The notes under the pieces: model-generated | Seen by the model: only the letters and a program-made list of their open reading frames with translations | What the model was told of the DNA's origin: nothing | The model's database searches: none | Part shown: positions 23,022 to 32,201 of the stretch, piece after piece | Numbering within the stretch: the stretch's first letter is position 1 | How the letters are laid out: every line of letters starts with the position of its first letter | Source: Streptomyces profundus | GTDB taxonomy: Bacteria; Actinomycetota; Actinomycetes; Streptomycetales; Streptomycetaceae | Direction of reading: 5' to 3' | DNA length: 64,000 bases | NCBI RefSeq assembly: GCF_020740535.1 | Contig: NZ_CP082362.1 | Location: 558,001-622,000 of the forward strand | Program-made: the position numbers and the translations under genes

Positions 23022-24191
23022 ATGGCCACACGAGTACAGCTGACCGCCGCGCAGACGGCGGCACGCGCGGCATACGAGAGCTTCGCCCAGGAGCACATCG
23101 CCCCGCACGCGGGCGACTGGGACCGGGAGGGAGCCCTGCCGAAGGAGTTCTACGCGACCATCGGCGACGCCGGACACCTGGCCGGCGCCGTACCGGCCGA
23201 CTACGGCGGCACGGCGCTTGCCCCGATCACGTTCGGGCTGCTCAACGAGGAGCTGGGCCGGGCCTGTTCGTCGGTCCGCAGCCTGCTGACCGTGCACGGC
23301 ATGGTCTGCCAGGCGATAGCCCGCTGGGGCAGCGCCGGGCAGCGGGAGAGCTGGCTGCCCCGGCTGGCCACCGGCGCCGCGATCGGCGCCTTCGCCCTGA
23401 CCGAGCCCGGCGCGGGCAGCGATGTGCAGGGGCTCGCGACCACCGCCCGCCGCGACGGGGACGGCTTCGTCATCGACGGCGCCAAGCGGTGGATCACCTT
23501 CGGGCAACGCGCCGACGTCTTCCTGCTGTTCGCCCGGCTCGACGACCGGCCCACCGCCTTCCTCGTCGAGGCGACCGCGCCCGGACTCGCCGTCACACCG
23601 GTGCGCGGCATCCTCGGCACCCGCGCCTCGATGCTCGCCGAGCTGGACCTGCGCGACTGCCGCGTTCCCGGCGAAGCGCTCCTGGGCCGCCCGGGGTTCG
23701 GGCTGAACGCGGTCGCCGCCACCGCCCTGGAGCTGGGCCGCTACAGCGTCGCCTGGGGCTGCGTGGGCCTGGCGCAGGCCTGCCTGGACGCCTCGCTCTC
23801 CTACGCCGAGCAGCGCCAGCAGTTCGGCGTGCGGCTGCGCGACCACCAACTCGTCCAGCGGATGCTCGCCGACATGGCCACCCACACCAGCGCGGCCAGA
23901 CTCCTGTGCCAGCAGGCGGGTTGGCTGCGCCAGGACGGTGACCAGCAGGGCCTGCACGCGACCTGGCTCGCCAAGTACTTCTCCTCGACCACGGCCTTCC
24001 GCAGCGCGGCCGACGCCGTACAGATCCACGGGGCGCACGGCTGCGGCGAGGACTACCCCGTGCAGCGCTATCTGCGGGACGCGAAGGTCATGGAGATCAT
24101 CGAGGGCAGCACCGAACTCCAACAGACGACCATCGCCGAGTCCGCCTATCTCGCCCCCCGGGCAGGCACCGGAAGAAAGGTCACGGAATGA
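23022..24191 (+). CDS. fkbI: Acyl-ACP dehydrogenase of the hydroxymalonyl-ACP pathway (FkbI type)
   Basis: The 389-residue acyl-CoA dehydrogenase family protein has FALTEPGAGSDVQGL (about 126-140), the FAD-contact motif, a KRWITFG segment (about 160) and the C-terminal EIIEGSTELQQ with the family's catalytic-region Glu (about 362). FkbI-type enzymes oxidise the aldehyde of the ACP-bound unit to the carboxylate. It is well conserved, unlike the dehydrogenase-like gene at 11666. The next gene starts in an ATGA overlap with its stop. Confidence 0.85.
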   Translation: MATRVQLTAAQTAARAAYESFAQEHIAPHAGDWDREGALPKEFYATIGDAGHLAGAVPADYGGTALAPITFGLLNEELGRACSSVRSLLTVHGMVCQAIARWGSAGQRESWLPRLATGAAIGAFALTEPGAGSDVQGLATTARRDGDGFVIDGAKRWITFGQRADVFLLFARLDDRPTAFLVEATAPGLAVTPVRGILGTRASMLAELDLRDCRVPGEALLGRPGFGLNAVAATALELGRYSVAWGCVGLAQACLDASLSYAEQRQQFGVRLRDHQLVQRMLADMATHTSAARLLCQQAGWLRQDGDQQGLHATWLAKYFSSTTAFRSAADAVQIHGAHGCGEDYPVQRYLRDAKVMEIIEGSTELQQTTIAESAYLAPRAGTGRKVTE

Positions 24192-25270
24192 CCGACGACA
24201 GCGGCGCGCCGCACCCCGAGCGGGCGGCGAAGACCGTGAAGTGCGTGGTGTGGGACCTCGACAACACGGTGTGGGACGGCGTGCTCCTGGAGGACGGCGA
24301 GGGGCCGCTGCGCCCGGGTGTCAGGGAGGCGGTCGAGGAGCTCGACCGACGCGGCATCCTCCAGTCCGTCGCCAGCCGCAACGACCACGACACGGCGATG
24401 GCCGCGCTCCGACGCCACGGCCTCGCCGACTACTTCCTCTACCCGCAGATCGGCTGGCACGCCAAGTCCGGCTCCGTGCGGGCCGTCGCCAAGGCGCTCA
24501 ACCTCGGTCTGGACGCCTTCGCCTTCGTGGACGACGACCCCTTCGAGCGGGCCGAGGTGGCGCACGAGATCCCCGAAGCGCTGTGTGTGGACGCCGCCGA
24601 GGCCGCCGGGCTGCCGGACCGGCCCGAGTTCACCCCCAGGTTCATCACCGAGGACTCCGCCAAGCGCCGCTCGATGTACCGGGCCGACCAGGTGCGCGCC
24701 GAGGTCGAACGCGAACACAGCGGCCCCCAGGAGGAGTTCCTCGCCACCCTCGGCATGACCTTCACCATCGCGAGGGCCACCACGGACGACCTCCAGCGCG
24801 CCGAGGAACTCACCGTCCGCACCAACCAGTTGAACACCACCGGATACACCTACTCGTACGAGGAGCTGGACACCTTCCGGCAGTCTCCCGACCACGAGCT
24901 GCTGGTCGCCCGGCTGGAGGACCGGCACGGGCCCTACGGCACCATCGGCCTGGTCCTGCTGGAACGGGAGGCGGACGCCTGGCGGATCAAGCTGCTCCTG
25001 ATGTCCTGCCGGGTCATGTCGCGGGGCGTGGGCGGCGTCCTCATCACCTATCTGCGCCGCCGCGCCGGCCGGGCGGGGGTGCGGCTGCTCGCGGAGTTCC
25101 TCTCCAACGGCCGCAACCGGATGATGTATGTGACGTACAAGTTCTCCGGCTTCCGTGAGATCGGCAGGGACGGCGAACTCGCCCTCCTGGAGGCCGACGT
25201 GGCCGAGGTGCCGGAGTTCCCCGGCTACCTCACCGTGGTCGTACCGGCCGAGGCGGAGGTGAGCCCGTGA
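24188..25270 (+). CDS. fkbH: FkbH-type HAD/acyltransferase: 1,3-bisphosphoglycerate to glyceryl-ACP
   Basis: The 360-residue protein has an N-terminal HAD-like phosphatase domain with the nucleophile motif CVVWDLDNTVWDG (about 18-30) and a DDDPFE acid motif (about 116-121). A C-terminal GNAT-like domain follows (LLLMSCRVMSRGVGGVLI, about 267-284, where a Cys is expected to accept the glyceryl group). FkbH enzymes take 1,3-bisphosphoglycerate, remove phosphate and load glyceryl onto the dedicated ACP. The length is normal. The GTG of the thioesterase gene overlaps its stop. Confidence 0.92.
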   Translation: MTDDSGAPHPERAAKTVKCVVWDLDNTVWDGVLLEDGEGPLRPGVREAVEELDRRGILQSVASRNDHDTAMAALRRHGLADYFLYPQIGWHAKSGSVRAVAKALNLGLDAFAFVDDDPFERAEVAHEIPEALCVDAAEAAGLPDRPEFTPRFITEDSAKRRSMYRADQVRAEVEREHSGPQEEFLATLGMTFTIARATTDDLQRAEELTVRTNQLNTTGYTYSYEELDTFRQSPDHELLVARLEDRHGPYGTIGLVLLEREADAWRIKLLLMSCRVMSRGVGGVLITYLRRRAGRAGVRLLAEFLSNGRNRMMYVTYKFSGFREIGRDGELALLEADVAEVPEFPGYLTVVVPAEAEVSP

Positions 25271-26019
25271 ACGTGGCGACGCCAGGCAAGGGTTGGATCG
25301 TGTCCCCCCGGCCCCGGCCGGACGCCCGGCTGCGCCTGCTCTGCTTCGCCTACGCGGGCGGCGGCAGCGCGGTGTTCACCGACTGGGCGGCCAAGCTCCC
25401 GGAGGACATCGAGGTCAACGCCGTCCGGCTGCCGGGGCGCGAGTCACGCATCCTGCAACGGCCCTACGACGATCTGCGCGAGCTGATCCCGGACCTGGCG
25501 GAGGCCATCGGCGACCGCTATGACTCGGGGCCCTTCGTCCTGTTCGGCCACAGCATGGGGGCACTGATCGCGTTCGCCTACGCGCGGCTGCTCCGCGACA
25601 CCGGGCGGCGGGGCCCCGAGCACCTCCTCGTCTCCGGCCGGCGCGCGCCCCAGCTCTCGCACAACCGGCCCGTCATCCACGACCTGCCCGACGACGCCTT
25701 CGTCGAGCGGCTGCGGGCCCTGGGCGGAACGCCCGAGGACCTGCTGAACAACCCCCGGGTGATGCGCCTGATCATGCCGGGCCTCCGTTCCGACTTCCGG
25801 CTCAACGACGCCTACGCCTACGAGCCGGCCCCCGCCCTCGACTGCCCCGTCACCGCCTTCGGGGGGCGCGAGGACCGGCATGTGGACGAGGCGGGGCTGG
25901 CCGCCTGGGCGGAACAGACCACAGGGCCCTTCGCGCTGCGGATGCTGCCGGGCGGCCACTTCTTCCTGCACTCGGCCCAGGAGCGGCTGCTGCGCGAGCT
26001 GGCCGGCATCCTGGCGTGA
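25267..26019 (+). CDS. Type II thioesterase
   Basis: The 250-residue alpha/beta hydrolase has the type II thioesterase features LLCFAYAGGGSAVFTDWA (about 24-41), the nucleophile elbow GHSMG (Ser about 97), an acid Asp in FGGREDRHVD (about 203) and the catalytic His in LPGGHFFL (about 231). Such enzymes clear misloaded carriers. Because the synthase has no thioesterase domain, it could also release the product. It is coupled by short overlaps to the FkbH-type gene upstream and the second phosphopantetheinyl transferase downstream. Confidence 0.9.
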   Translation: MNVATPGKGWIVSPRPRPDARLRLLCFAYAGGGSAVFTDWAAKLPEDIEVNAVRLPGRESRILQRPYDDLRELIPDLAEAIGDRYDSGPFVLFGHSMGALIAFAYARLLRDTGRRGPEHLLVSGRRAPQLSHNRPVIHDLPDDAFVERLRALGGTPEDLLNNPRVMRLIMPGLRSDFRLNDAYAYEPAPALDCPVTAFGGREDRHVDEAGLAAWAEQTTGPFALRMLPGGHFFLHSAQERLLRELAGILA

Positions 26020-26729
26020 CCCGGACAGCGGGGCGCTGGCAGCCGGCGCCCGAACGGGTGACGCTGGACGGGGATGGCGTGCACGTCTGGCTCGTGCGCC
26101 TCGACGCGCCGCCCGGCCCCGGATACCGGCCGGCCCAGCTGCTCTCCCCCGAGGAGACGGCGCGGGCGGACCGGTGCGTCCTCCCCCTGGAGCGGGCCCG
26201 GTTCACAGCGGCGCGGGCTGCCGTCCGCGAGGTGCTCTCCCGCTACACCGGGACACCGCCGAGGCGTCTCGCCTTCGGCAGCAGCGAGCGCGGGCGGCCC
26301 CAACTGGTGGGCCCCGCGGGGCTCGACTTCAACCTCTCCCACTCGGGCGGCACCGCGCTGATCGCGGTGGCCCGAGGCAGCCGGGTGGGCGTCGACGTGG
26401 AGGAGATCGACCCGTCCGTCGACCACCGGGCCATGGCCCGCCGCTTCCTCGACCCGACGGAGGCGGAGCTGATCGACGCTCAGCCGGACGCGGCCGGCCG
26501 TCGTTCGTTCTTCACCGGCTGGACCCGCCGAGAGGCCTACGCCAAGGCCCTCGACTGCGCCATCCCGCGGCGGCTGGAGGTGAGCGATCCCCTGGTTCTC
26601 TGGGATCTTCCGTCACGGCCGGAGGTCTGTGCCACTCTGGTCACCGCCCGGCCGGTGGGTGCCCCCCGCTGCTGGATCTGGGACCGACAGGCCGGGCGGA
26701 CCGAGCAGGCGACCGACAGCAGAAAGTAG
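26016..26729 (+). CDS. Second 4'-phosphopantetheinyl transferase (Sfp type)
   Basis: The 237-residue product follows the Gsp/Sfp layout: RFTAARAAVREVLSRY (about 66-81), LDFNLSHSGGTALIAVA (about 106-122), VGVDVEEID with the Mg ligands (about 127-135) and FTGWTRREAYAKAL (about 168-181). In the last motif the usual WxxKEA reads WTRREA, a conservative change. It starts at a GTG inside the thioesterase stop. Having two such enzymes in one cluster is redundant unless they serve different carrier classes. Confidence 0.88.
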   Translation: MTRTAGRWQPAPERVTLDGDGVHVWLVRLDAPPGPGYRPAQLLSPEETARADRCVLPLERARFTAARAAVREVLSRYTGTPPRRLAFGSSERGRPQLVGPAGLDFNLSHSGGTALIAVARGSRVGVDVEEIDPSVDHRAMARRFLDPTEAELIDAQPDAAGRRSFFTGWTRREAYAKALDCAIPRRLEVSDPLVLWDLPSRPEVCATLVTARPVGAPRCWIWDRQAGRTEQATDSRK

Positions 26730-26736
26730 TAGACCG

Positions 26737-27378
26737 ATGCCCCAACCAGCCACGCTCTGGTGGTTCTTCACCGCCTCGCTGATCCTGTTACTCGTTCCCG
26801 GCCCCTCGGTCCTCTATGTGACCGGCCGCACGTTCGACCAGGGCCTCAGCGCCGGGACGCTGTCCACCGTCGGCCTGGCCCTCGGCGACCTCGTCCAGGT
26901 GCTCGCCGCGGTGGTGGGCCTCTCGGCCCTGATCGCCTCCTCCGAGGTGGCCTTCGAGATCGTCAAGTACGCGGGCGCCGCCTATCTCCTGTGGCTCGGC
27001 GTCCAACGGCTGCGCACCCCGGCGGTGGCCTCCGACCCCGAGGACGGGACGTCGGCGCCCTCCCCCGGCAGGCGCGTCCTCCTTCAGGGGCTGGTCGTCA
27101 ACGCCCTCAACCCGAAGAGCACGCTGTTCTTCCTCGCCTTCCTCCCCGTCTTCGTCAAGAGCGCCGACGGCCCCGTCTGGTCCCAGACCCTCGTCCTCGG
27201 CCTGGTCTTCGTGGCGGTCGGCATGGTGACCAACGCGAGCTGGGCCCTGCTGAGCCTCCTCATCCGCGGCCGGGTGCGGCAGAGCAGGGGGTTCCTCCAG
27301 GTCCAGCGGTACGTGGGCGGCGGCGTCTTCCTCGTCCTCGCCGGCGCCGTCCTCACCACCGGCAGCGCCGGCGACTGA
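26737..27378 (+). CDS. LysE/RhtB-family exporter
   Basis: The 213-residue protein has about six membrane helices. It opens with LWWFFTASLILLLVPGPSVLYV (about 6-27), the LysE/RhtB start with its conserved VPGPS, and a mid-protein ALNPKSTLFFLAFLPVFV signature (about 126-143). The family exports amino acids and related small molecules, so this is the likely exporter for the cluster's product, which may be amino-acid-like. Codon 18 is TTA (26788-26790). The gene follows the transferase after only 7 bp and appears to end the cluster. Confidence 0.85.
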   Translation: MPQPATLWWFFTASLILLLVPGPSVLYVTGRTFDQGLSAGTLSTVGLALGDLVQVLAAVVGLSALIASSEVAFEIVKYAGAAYLLWLGVQRLRTPAVASDPEDGTSAPSPGRRVLLQGLVVNALNPKSTLFFLAFLPVFVKSADGPVWSQTLVLGLVFVAVGMVTNASWALLSLLIRGRVRQSRGFLQVQRYVGGGVFLVLAGAVLTTGSAGD

Positions 27379-27760
27379 CCGCCCCGCTGTCCTTCTCGCG
27401 GTCCGGCAAGAGGACCGCTGGCCTCCGGGTCCGGCATGCCTGTCGCCCCCTGTCGAAGGGATGACCATGCCGTTGTTCTAGCGCTCGCGCCACCGGTTGT
27501 GGGGGGTGACGACGACCGGAGGGTCGGCGACTGGTGGCGGGGTCGCCCGGGGCCCCGCCGCCTCCGCTCCGCCGATCTCCGCCGGGCCGACCGGGGTTGC
27601 CGCCTCCCCGCATCCGGCCCGGCGACGGCGCGGGCAGGCCGGGTACGGCGGCGGAACTCCCGTCGGCCATCCCCGCTTCCTTGATTGAATCGTTTTTGCC
27701 CGACCTCTTGTCACGAAATCGCCGGGGTGCCATGGTGTGCTCTGACAAAGTCGAACTGCC
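27379..27760. other. Boundary spacer between cluster and catabolic operon
   Basis: No frame here gives a recognisable protein. AT-richer DNA (for example GATTGAATCGTTTTTG near 27682-27697) starts about 100 bp before the IclR gene and should contain its promoter. A strong terminator hairpin for the upstream cluster was not seen. Confidence 0.45.
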
Positions 27761-27775
27761 TTCTACATTGTAGAA
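27761..27775. promoter_or_regulatory. 15-bp palindrome, probable IclR-type operator
   Basis: TTCTACATTGTAGAA is a perfect inverted repeat (TTCTACA / TGTAGAA around a central T). It ends 20 bp before the ATG of the IclR-family gene. IclR proteins bind short palindromes of this size near their own promoters, so autoregulation of the whole coupled operon is the simple reading. Confidence 0.6.
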
Positions 27776-27795
27776 GCTAAGGATCAGCGAGGATC

Positions 27796-28638
27796 ATGGC
27801 TGTCGAAGAGGACAGGTCCGAACCCGCCGGGGGCACCCCGGGCGGGGCGGTCAAGAGCCCGATTCAGACCATCGACCGGGTGACGGCGCTGCTGGAGTGC
27901 CTGGCCGGCGCCGGACCCGCGGGGATAGGGCTGTCCCAAGTCACCGACGCGGTCGGCCTGCGGGCCTCCACCGGCCGCACGCTGCTCTCGGCGCTGGTGA
28001 TGCACGGCCTCGTCGCGCAGATCGAGTCCACCCGCCGCTATGTGCTCGGCCCCCGTTTCTTCGAGCTGAACCGCACCTACACGCTCCAGAACGACCTGGG
28101 AGCCGTCGCCGCCCCCGTGCTGCGGGACCTGTGGGAGACCAGCCGCGAGACCGTGCAGCTCGCCACGCTCCAGCACGGTCGGCGGGTGGACGTGAGCGTG
28201 CTGGTCGGCCCCCAGCTGCTGAACGTCAACCCGACGACGATGCGCTCGGCGCCCGAGCCCGTCGGGCCGTTGATCCACACCGCCGCCGGGAAGGTGCTGC
28301 TGGCCGGGCTCCCGGACGTCGAGCGGGACCGGCTGCTGTCCTCCGGCCACGCCGAGTTCGATCGGGCACGGGTGTTGAGCGAGTTGGCGGCGGTGGCCAG
28401 GGACGGGTTCGCCACCAACCACGACGAGGAGGTCGCCGGGGTCTGCGGGATCGCCGCCCCGGTGCGCGACCACAACGGGCGGGTCGTCGCCGCGCTGTGT
28501 CTTGGCTATCCGTCGGCCCGTCGCACGCCGGAGCACGAGAGCCGGCTGCGGGAGGCGACGATCGCCTCGGCCGCCGAGCTGTCCCGGCTGGTGGGCGCGC
28601 CCACGGGCACCGACCGTGGGGAGGCCCCAGGTGCGTGA
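27796..28638 (+). CDS. IclR-family transcriptional regulator
   Basis: The 280-residue product has an N-terminal winged helix (IQTIDRVTALLECLAGAG then LSQVTDAVGLRASTGRTLLSAL, about 23-75). An IclR effector domain follows (about 95-260) with GPLIHTAAGKVLLAG and EVAGVCGIAAPVRDHNGRVVAALCL, both typical of the family. It heads an operon for uptake and breakdown of a rhamnose-containing sugar and probably represses it until a breakdown product binds. The FAD oxidoreductase GTG lies inside its final 8 bp. A palindrome at 27761-27775 is the likely binding site. Confidence 0.92.
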   Translation: MAVEEDRSEPAGGTPGGAVKSPIQTIDRVTALLECLAGAGPAGIGLSQVTDAVGLRASTGRTLLSALVMHGLVAQIESTRRYVLGPRFFELNRTYTLQNDLGAVAAPVLRDLWETSRETVQLATLQHGRRVDVSVLVGPQLLNVNPTTMRSAPEPVGPLIHTAAGKVLLAGLPDVERDRLLSSGHAEFDRARVLSELAAVARDGFATNHDEEVAGVCGIAAPVRDHNGRVVAALCLGYPSARRTPEHESRLREATIASAAELSRLVGAPTGTDRGEAPGA

Positions 28639-30001
28639 GGAGCTGGACGTGCTGGTCGTCGGCGGCGGCCCGGCCGGGATCTGTGCCGCGATCCAGTCCG
28701 CCACGCTCGGCGCACGCACCGGACTGGTCGAGAAGAACGGCGCGTTGGGCGGCACGACGACCGTCGCCGGCGTCGCGCTGCCCGGCCTCTTCCACGCCTG
28801 GGGACAGCAGATCATCACGGGCGTCGGCTGGCGGCTGGTGCGCGAGGCGGTGGCGGTCGGCGGGACGACGCTGCCCGACTTCTCCCGTTGGGATCTGCCG
28901 CACTACCGGCTCCAGGTCCCCGTCAGCGCACCGGTGTACGCGGCCCTCGCGGACCGCGCGGTGGTCGGGTCGGGCGCCGACCTGCTGCTGCACACCATGG
29001 TGGCCGCCGTCTCCTGGACGGGGTCGCGGTGGCGGGTGGTGCTCTGCGGCAAGGAGGGGCTGCGCGAGGTCAGCGCGGCCCGCGTCGTGGACTGCACCGG
29101 CGACGCCGACGTGGTGGCGCTGGCCGGCCTGCCGAGATCGCGCAATCCGGAGCGGCAGCCCGGGACGTTGATGGTGCGGTTCGGCGGCTACGACCACCGC
29201 TCCCTGGACGGGATGGACCTCGACGCGCTCGACCTGGCCTATGACGCCGCGCTCGTGGACGGCACGCTGCGCGCCGACGACTTCCAGTCCGCCTCCCGCC
29301 CGCTGCGGAAGCTGCTGCGCCACCGGGGCGAGAACGCGATCCACGTCACGGGCGTGGACGGCGGCACGAGTCGCACCAGGACCGAGGCCGAACTCGCCGG
29401 CCGCCGCGCGCTGTTGCGGATCTTCCGGTTCCTGCGGGCGCAGCCGGGGCTGGAGCGGCTGTCCATCGAGTCCTGGGCGGTGGAGACCGGTATCAGGGAG
29501 ACCTACACGATCGACGGCGTCGAACGGGTGACCGTCGACGACTACCGGAGCGGGCGGCTGTGGGACGACGCCGTCTCCTACAGCTTCTACCCCATCGACG
29601 TGCACCGTTCCGACGGCGACGGGATCGACATCCGTCCCCTCGACTACGGCGTGCTGCCCACCATCCCCCTGGGCGCGATGGTGCCCAGGGACGCGCCGGG
29701 ATCGCTGTTGGTCGCCGGCCGTGCGGTCTCCGGCGACCAGGAGGCGAACTCGGCCTACCGCGTACAGGCGTCCTGCATGGCGATGGGGCAGGCGGCCGGG
29801 ACGGTCGCCGCCCTGTCGGTGCGGGACGGCACCGCCGTACGGGACGTGCCCCTCCCCGCGATCCACCGCACGCTGCGCGACACCGGCGCCACCGTCCCCG
29901 GCGACGTCACCGTCCCCCCGCCACCCCCAGGACCAGCAGGGCCCGCACCCGACGGTCCGTCCCAGGAACCCCCGGCCCCGCCGGTGAAGGAGGAAACATG
30001 A
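28631..30001 (+). CDS. FAD-dependent oxidoreductase of a sugar-utilisation operon
   Basis: I chose the GTG at 28631 (456 residues) because the dinucleotide-binding motif then sits at the N-terminus: LDVLVVGGGPAGICAA (about 4-19), followed by EKNGALGGTT. A VVDCTGDADVVALAG strand (about 155-169) and the C-terminal SLLVAGRAVSGDQEANSAYRV FAD-contact motif (about 357-377) mark the family of FAD oxidoreductases common in glycoside operons. The substrate is not known. Its place in a rhamnosidase operon suggests it oxidises a sugar or aglycone. Its stop overlaps the start of the binding-protein gene (ATGA). Confidence 0.8.
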   Translation: MREELDVLVVGGGPAGICAAIQSATLGARTGLVEKNGALGGTTTVAGVALPGLFHAWGQQIITGVGWRLVREAVAVGGTTLPDFSRWDLPHYRLQVPVSAPVYAALADRAVVGSGADLLLHTMVAAVSWTGSRWRVVLCGKEGLREVSAARVVDCTGDADVVALAGLPRSRNPERQPGTLMVRFGGYDHRSLDGMDLDALDLAYDAALVDGTLRADDFQSASRPLRKLLRHRGENAIHVTGVDGGTSRTRTEAELAGRRALLRIFRFLRAQPGLERLSIESWAVETGIRETYTIDGVERVTVDDYRSGRLWDDAVSYSFYPIDVHRSDGDGIDIRPLDYGVLPTIPLGAMVPRDAPGSLLVAGRAVSGDQEANSAYRVQASCMAMGQAAGTVAALSVRDGTAVRDVPLPAIHRTLRDTGATVPGDVTVPPPPPGPAGPAPDGPSQEPPAPPVKEET

Positions 30002-31290
30002 GCCCCAACCACATGGCCCGTCGGCACCGCCCGGCTCGGGCCGGGCTGGCGGCCGGGTTGACCACCCTGCTCGCCCTGTCCGGCTGCGGCTTCGTCAACA
30101 CCGGCGACGGTGACGGCGACACGGCGACGCTGACCACGTACACCAGCCCCGAGCAGAACACGGGACTGGCGGACCTGTACGCGGCCTACGAGGAGCGGGA
30201 GGGCGTGACCGTGGACGCCTCCCACGCGGCGGCCGAGGAGCTCAACCAGCAGCTGCGCGTCCAACTGACCTCCGGCACCGCGCCCGACGTCATCCGGGTC
30301 TCGCCGGGGTACTCCAGCCCCGTCTCGGCCGGGGTGCTCGGCGAGGCGGACGAGCTGGCCGATCTGTCCGACTCCGCGTGGGCGGGCCAACTCGACGAGT
30401 CCACGGCCGTGTTGGCGGGGGACGGGGAGCGCACTGTCGCCTACCCGGTCGGACGCAACGCGATCGTCGCCGCCTACAACAAGGAGGTGTTCGAGGAGCT
30501 GTCGCTTGAGGTCCCCACCACCTGGAGCGAGTTGCTCGCCGTCTGCGAGGAGCTTGAGGCCGCGGGGAAGACCCCGATCGCGGCCGGGCTCTCCGGGGGC
30601 GTCTACCTCCAGTTCTTCGTCTACGCCCTGGCCGGCACCCTGGTCCACGCCGAGCAGCCCGACCTCGACGAGCGGATGCGCGCCGGCGAGACGAGCTTCG
30701 CCGACGAGGCGGCCTGGACCGAGGTCTTCGAGAAGCTGACCGAGCTGAACGAGTACTTCACGCCCGACGCGCTCGGCGTCCCGGCCGACCAGGCCCAGCA
30801 GGCGCTGGCCAGGGGCGAGGCCGGGATGACCCTGCTGGTCTCGGCGGGACTGCCGCAGCTGTTCGACTACGCGGCCGAGGGCTCGGACGCCTTCGAGGTG
30901 TTCGCCCTGCCCGCCGACGACGACCCCGACGCCACGGTGTTGCCCACCGCGCCCGACTTCCTCGCCGTGAACGCCGCCTCGCCCCGGGTGGACGAGGCGC
31001 GGACCTTCCTCGACTTCCTCGCCGAGCCGGAGAACGTCGAGTCCTACGCCACCACCCTGGGCGTGCTGCCCGGCGTCGGCGAGACCGCCCAGGCGGCGGA
31101 CTCGCCGCTGGCCCCGGTGCTGCCGCTGGTCGACGAGGGCCGCACCGCGCCCTACGCCAACTATCTGTGGCCCAACGGCGACACCCAGCAGACGCTGCTC
31201 CAGTCGGGGCAGCAACTGCTCGCCGGGGAGATCGGCGTTCCGGCGCTGCTGGACCAGTTGGACGAGCAGTACGCGAAGGGGACCAGGTGA
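29998..31290 (+). CDS. ABC importer solute-binding lipoprotein (carbohydrate type)
   Basis: The 430-residue protein begins with a basic N-terminus and a lipoprotein signal peptide ending in the lipobox LALSGC (Cys about 32), so it is anchored outside the membrane. The mature part has the family-1 solute-binding fold: TSGTAPDVIRVSPGY (about 92-106), VAYPVGRNAIVAAYNKEVFEEL (about 147-168) and PTTWSELLAVCEELEAAG. AAGGAGG lies 4 nt before the ATG. It delivers a sugar, probably an oligosaccharide with rhamnose, to the two permeases encoded next. No ATPase gene is in the operon, so a shared MsiK-type ATPase elsewhere is likely. Confidence 0.92.
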   Translation: MSPNHMARRHRPARAGLAAGLTTLLALSGCGFVNTGDGDGDTATLTTYTSPEQNTGLADLYAAYEEREGVTVDASHAAAEELNQQLRVQLTSGTAPDVIRVSPGYSSPVSAGVLGEADELADLSDSAWAGQLDESTAVLAGDGERTVAYPVGRNAIVAAYNKEVFEELSLEVPTTWSELLAVCEELEAAGKTPIAAGLSGGVYLQFFVYALAGTLVHAEQPDLDERMRAGETSFADEAAWTEVFEKLTELNEYFTPDALGVPADQAQQALARGEAGMTLLVSAGLPQLFDYAAEGSDAFEVFALPADDDPDATVLPTAPDFLAVNAASPRVDEARTFLDFLAEPENVESYATTLGVLPGVGETAQAADSPLAPVLPLVDEGRTAPYANYLWPNGDTQQTLLQSGQQLLAGEIGVPALLDQLDEQYAKGTR

Positions 31291-32201
31291 CCGCGCCGCC
31301 CCTCCCCGCCCGCGCCGGCCGGCGACGACGCGTCGGGGTGCGTGGGGCGCCCTGGCTGTTCGTGGTGCCGGCGCTGCTGGTCTACGGCGTCGTGGTGCTC
31401 TACCCGACGGCCGCCGGCGGACTGTACGCGTTCACCGACTGGACCGGCCGGGCCGGCGATGCGAACTTCGTCGGCCTGGACAACTTCCGCCGCCTGTTCA
31501 ACACGGAGTCCGCGCGTTCCGCGCTGGTCAACACCCTGACGATCGCGGCGGCCTGCACCATCGTCCAGACCGCCGCCGGGCTCGGCCTGGCGCTGGCGCT
31601 GAACACCAGGCTGCGCAGCCGCAACGTCCTGCGCACCCTGTTCTTCGCCTCGGCGCTGCTGCCGCCGGTGATCATCGGCTTTCTGTGGCAGTACGTGCTC
31701 ACGCCGACCGGTCCGCTGAACACCGCGCTGTCCGACGTGGGCCTCGGGGCGCTGCGGCAGAACTGGCTCGGGGACGGCTCGTTGGCGCTGTGGTCGGTGA
31801 TCGGCGTGATCATCTGGCAGAACGCCGGACTGACGATGGTGATCTACCTCGCCGGGCTCCAGGGCATCCCGCCCGAGGTGCACGAGGCCGCCGCCATCGA
31901 CGGCGCCGGGCCGTGGCAGCGGTTCCGTTCCGTCACGCTGCCGCTGCTGCTGCCGGCGACGACGATCGCGCTGTCGCTCACGCTGATCGGGAGCCTCAAG
32001 CTGTTCGACCAGGTCTTCGCCATGACCGGCGGCGGGCCCGGCTACGCCACCGAGACGCTGTCGGTGGTGATGTACAAGGAGGCGTTCGTCTCCGGCGAGT
32101 TCGGCTACAGCGCGGCGATCGCCCTGGTGCTCACCATGATCGTGTTCGCCTTCGCCATGATCCAGCTGCGGACGCTGCGCCGATTCGAGGTGGACTCATG
32201 A
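31287..32201 (+). CDS. ABC sugar importer permease, MalF/UgpA type
   Basis: The 304-residue membrane protein has six predicted helices, starting with APWLFVVPALLVYGVVVLYP (about 21-40). The EAA loop appears as EVHEAAAIDGAGPWQRFRSVTLPLL (about 198-222), which contacts the ATPase. It starts at a GTG inside the binding-protein stop (GTGA) and pairs with the next permease. Family 1 carbohydrate importers use this pair arrangement. Confidence 0.93.
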   Translation: MTAPPLPARAGRRRRVGVRGAPWLFVVPALLVYGVVVLYPTAAGGLYAFTDWTGRAGDANFVGLDNFRRLFNTESARSALVNTLTIAAACTIVQTAAGLGLALALNTRLRSRNVLRTLFFASALLPPVIIGFLWQYVLTPTGPLNTALSDVGLGALRQNWLGDGSLALWSVIGVIIWQNAGLTMVIYLAGLQGIPPEVHEAAAIDGAGPWQRFRSVTLPLLLPATTIALSLTLIGSLKLFDQVFAMTGGGPGYATETLSVVMYKEAFVSGEFGYSAAIALVLTMIVFAFAMIQLRTLRRFEVDS

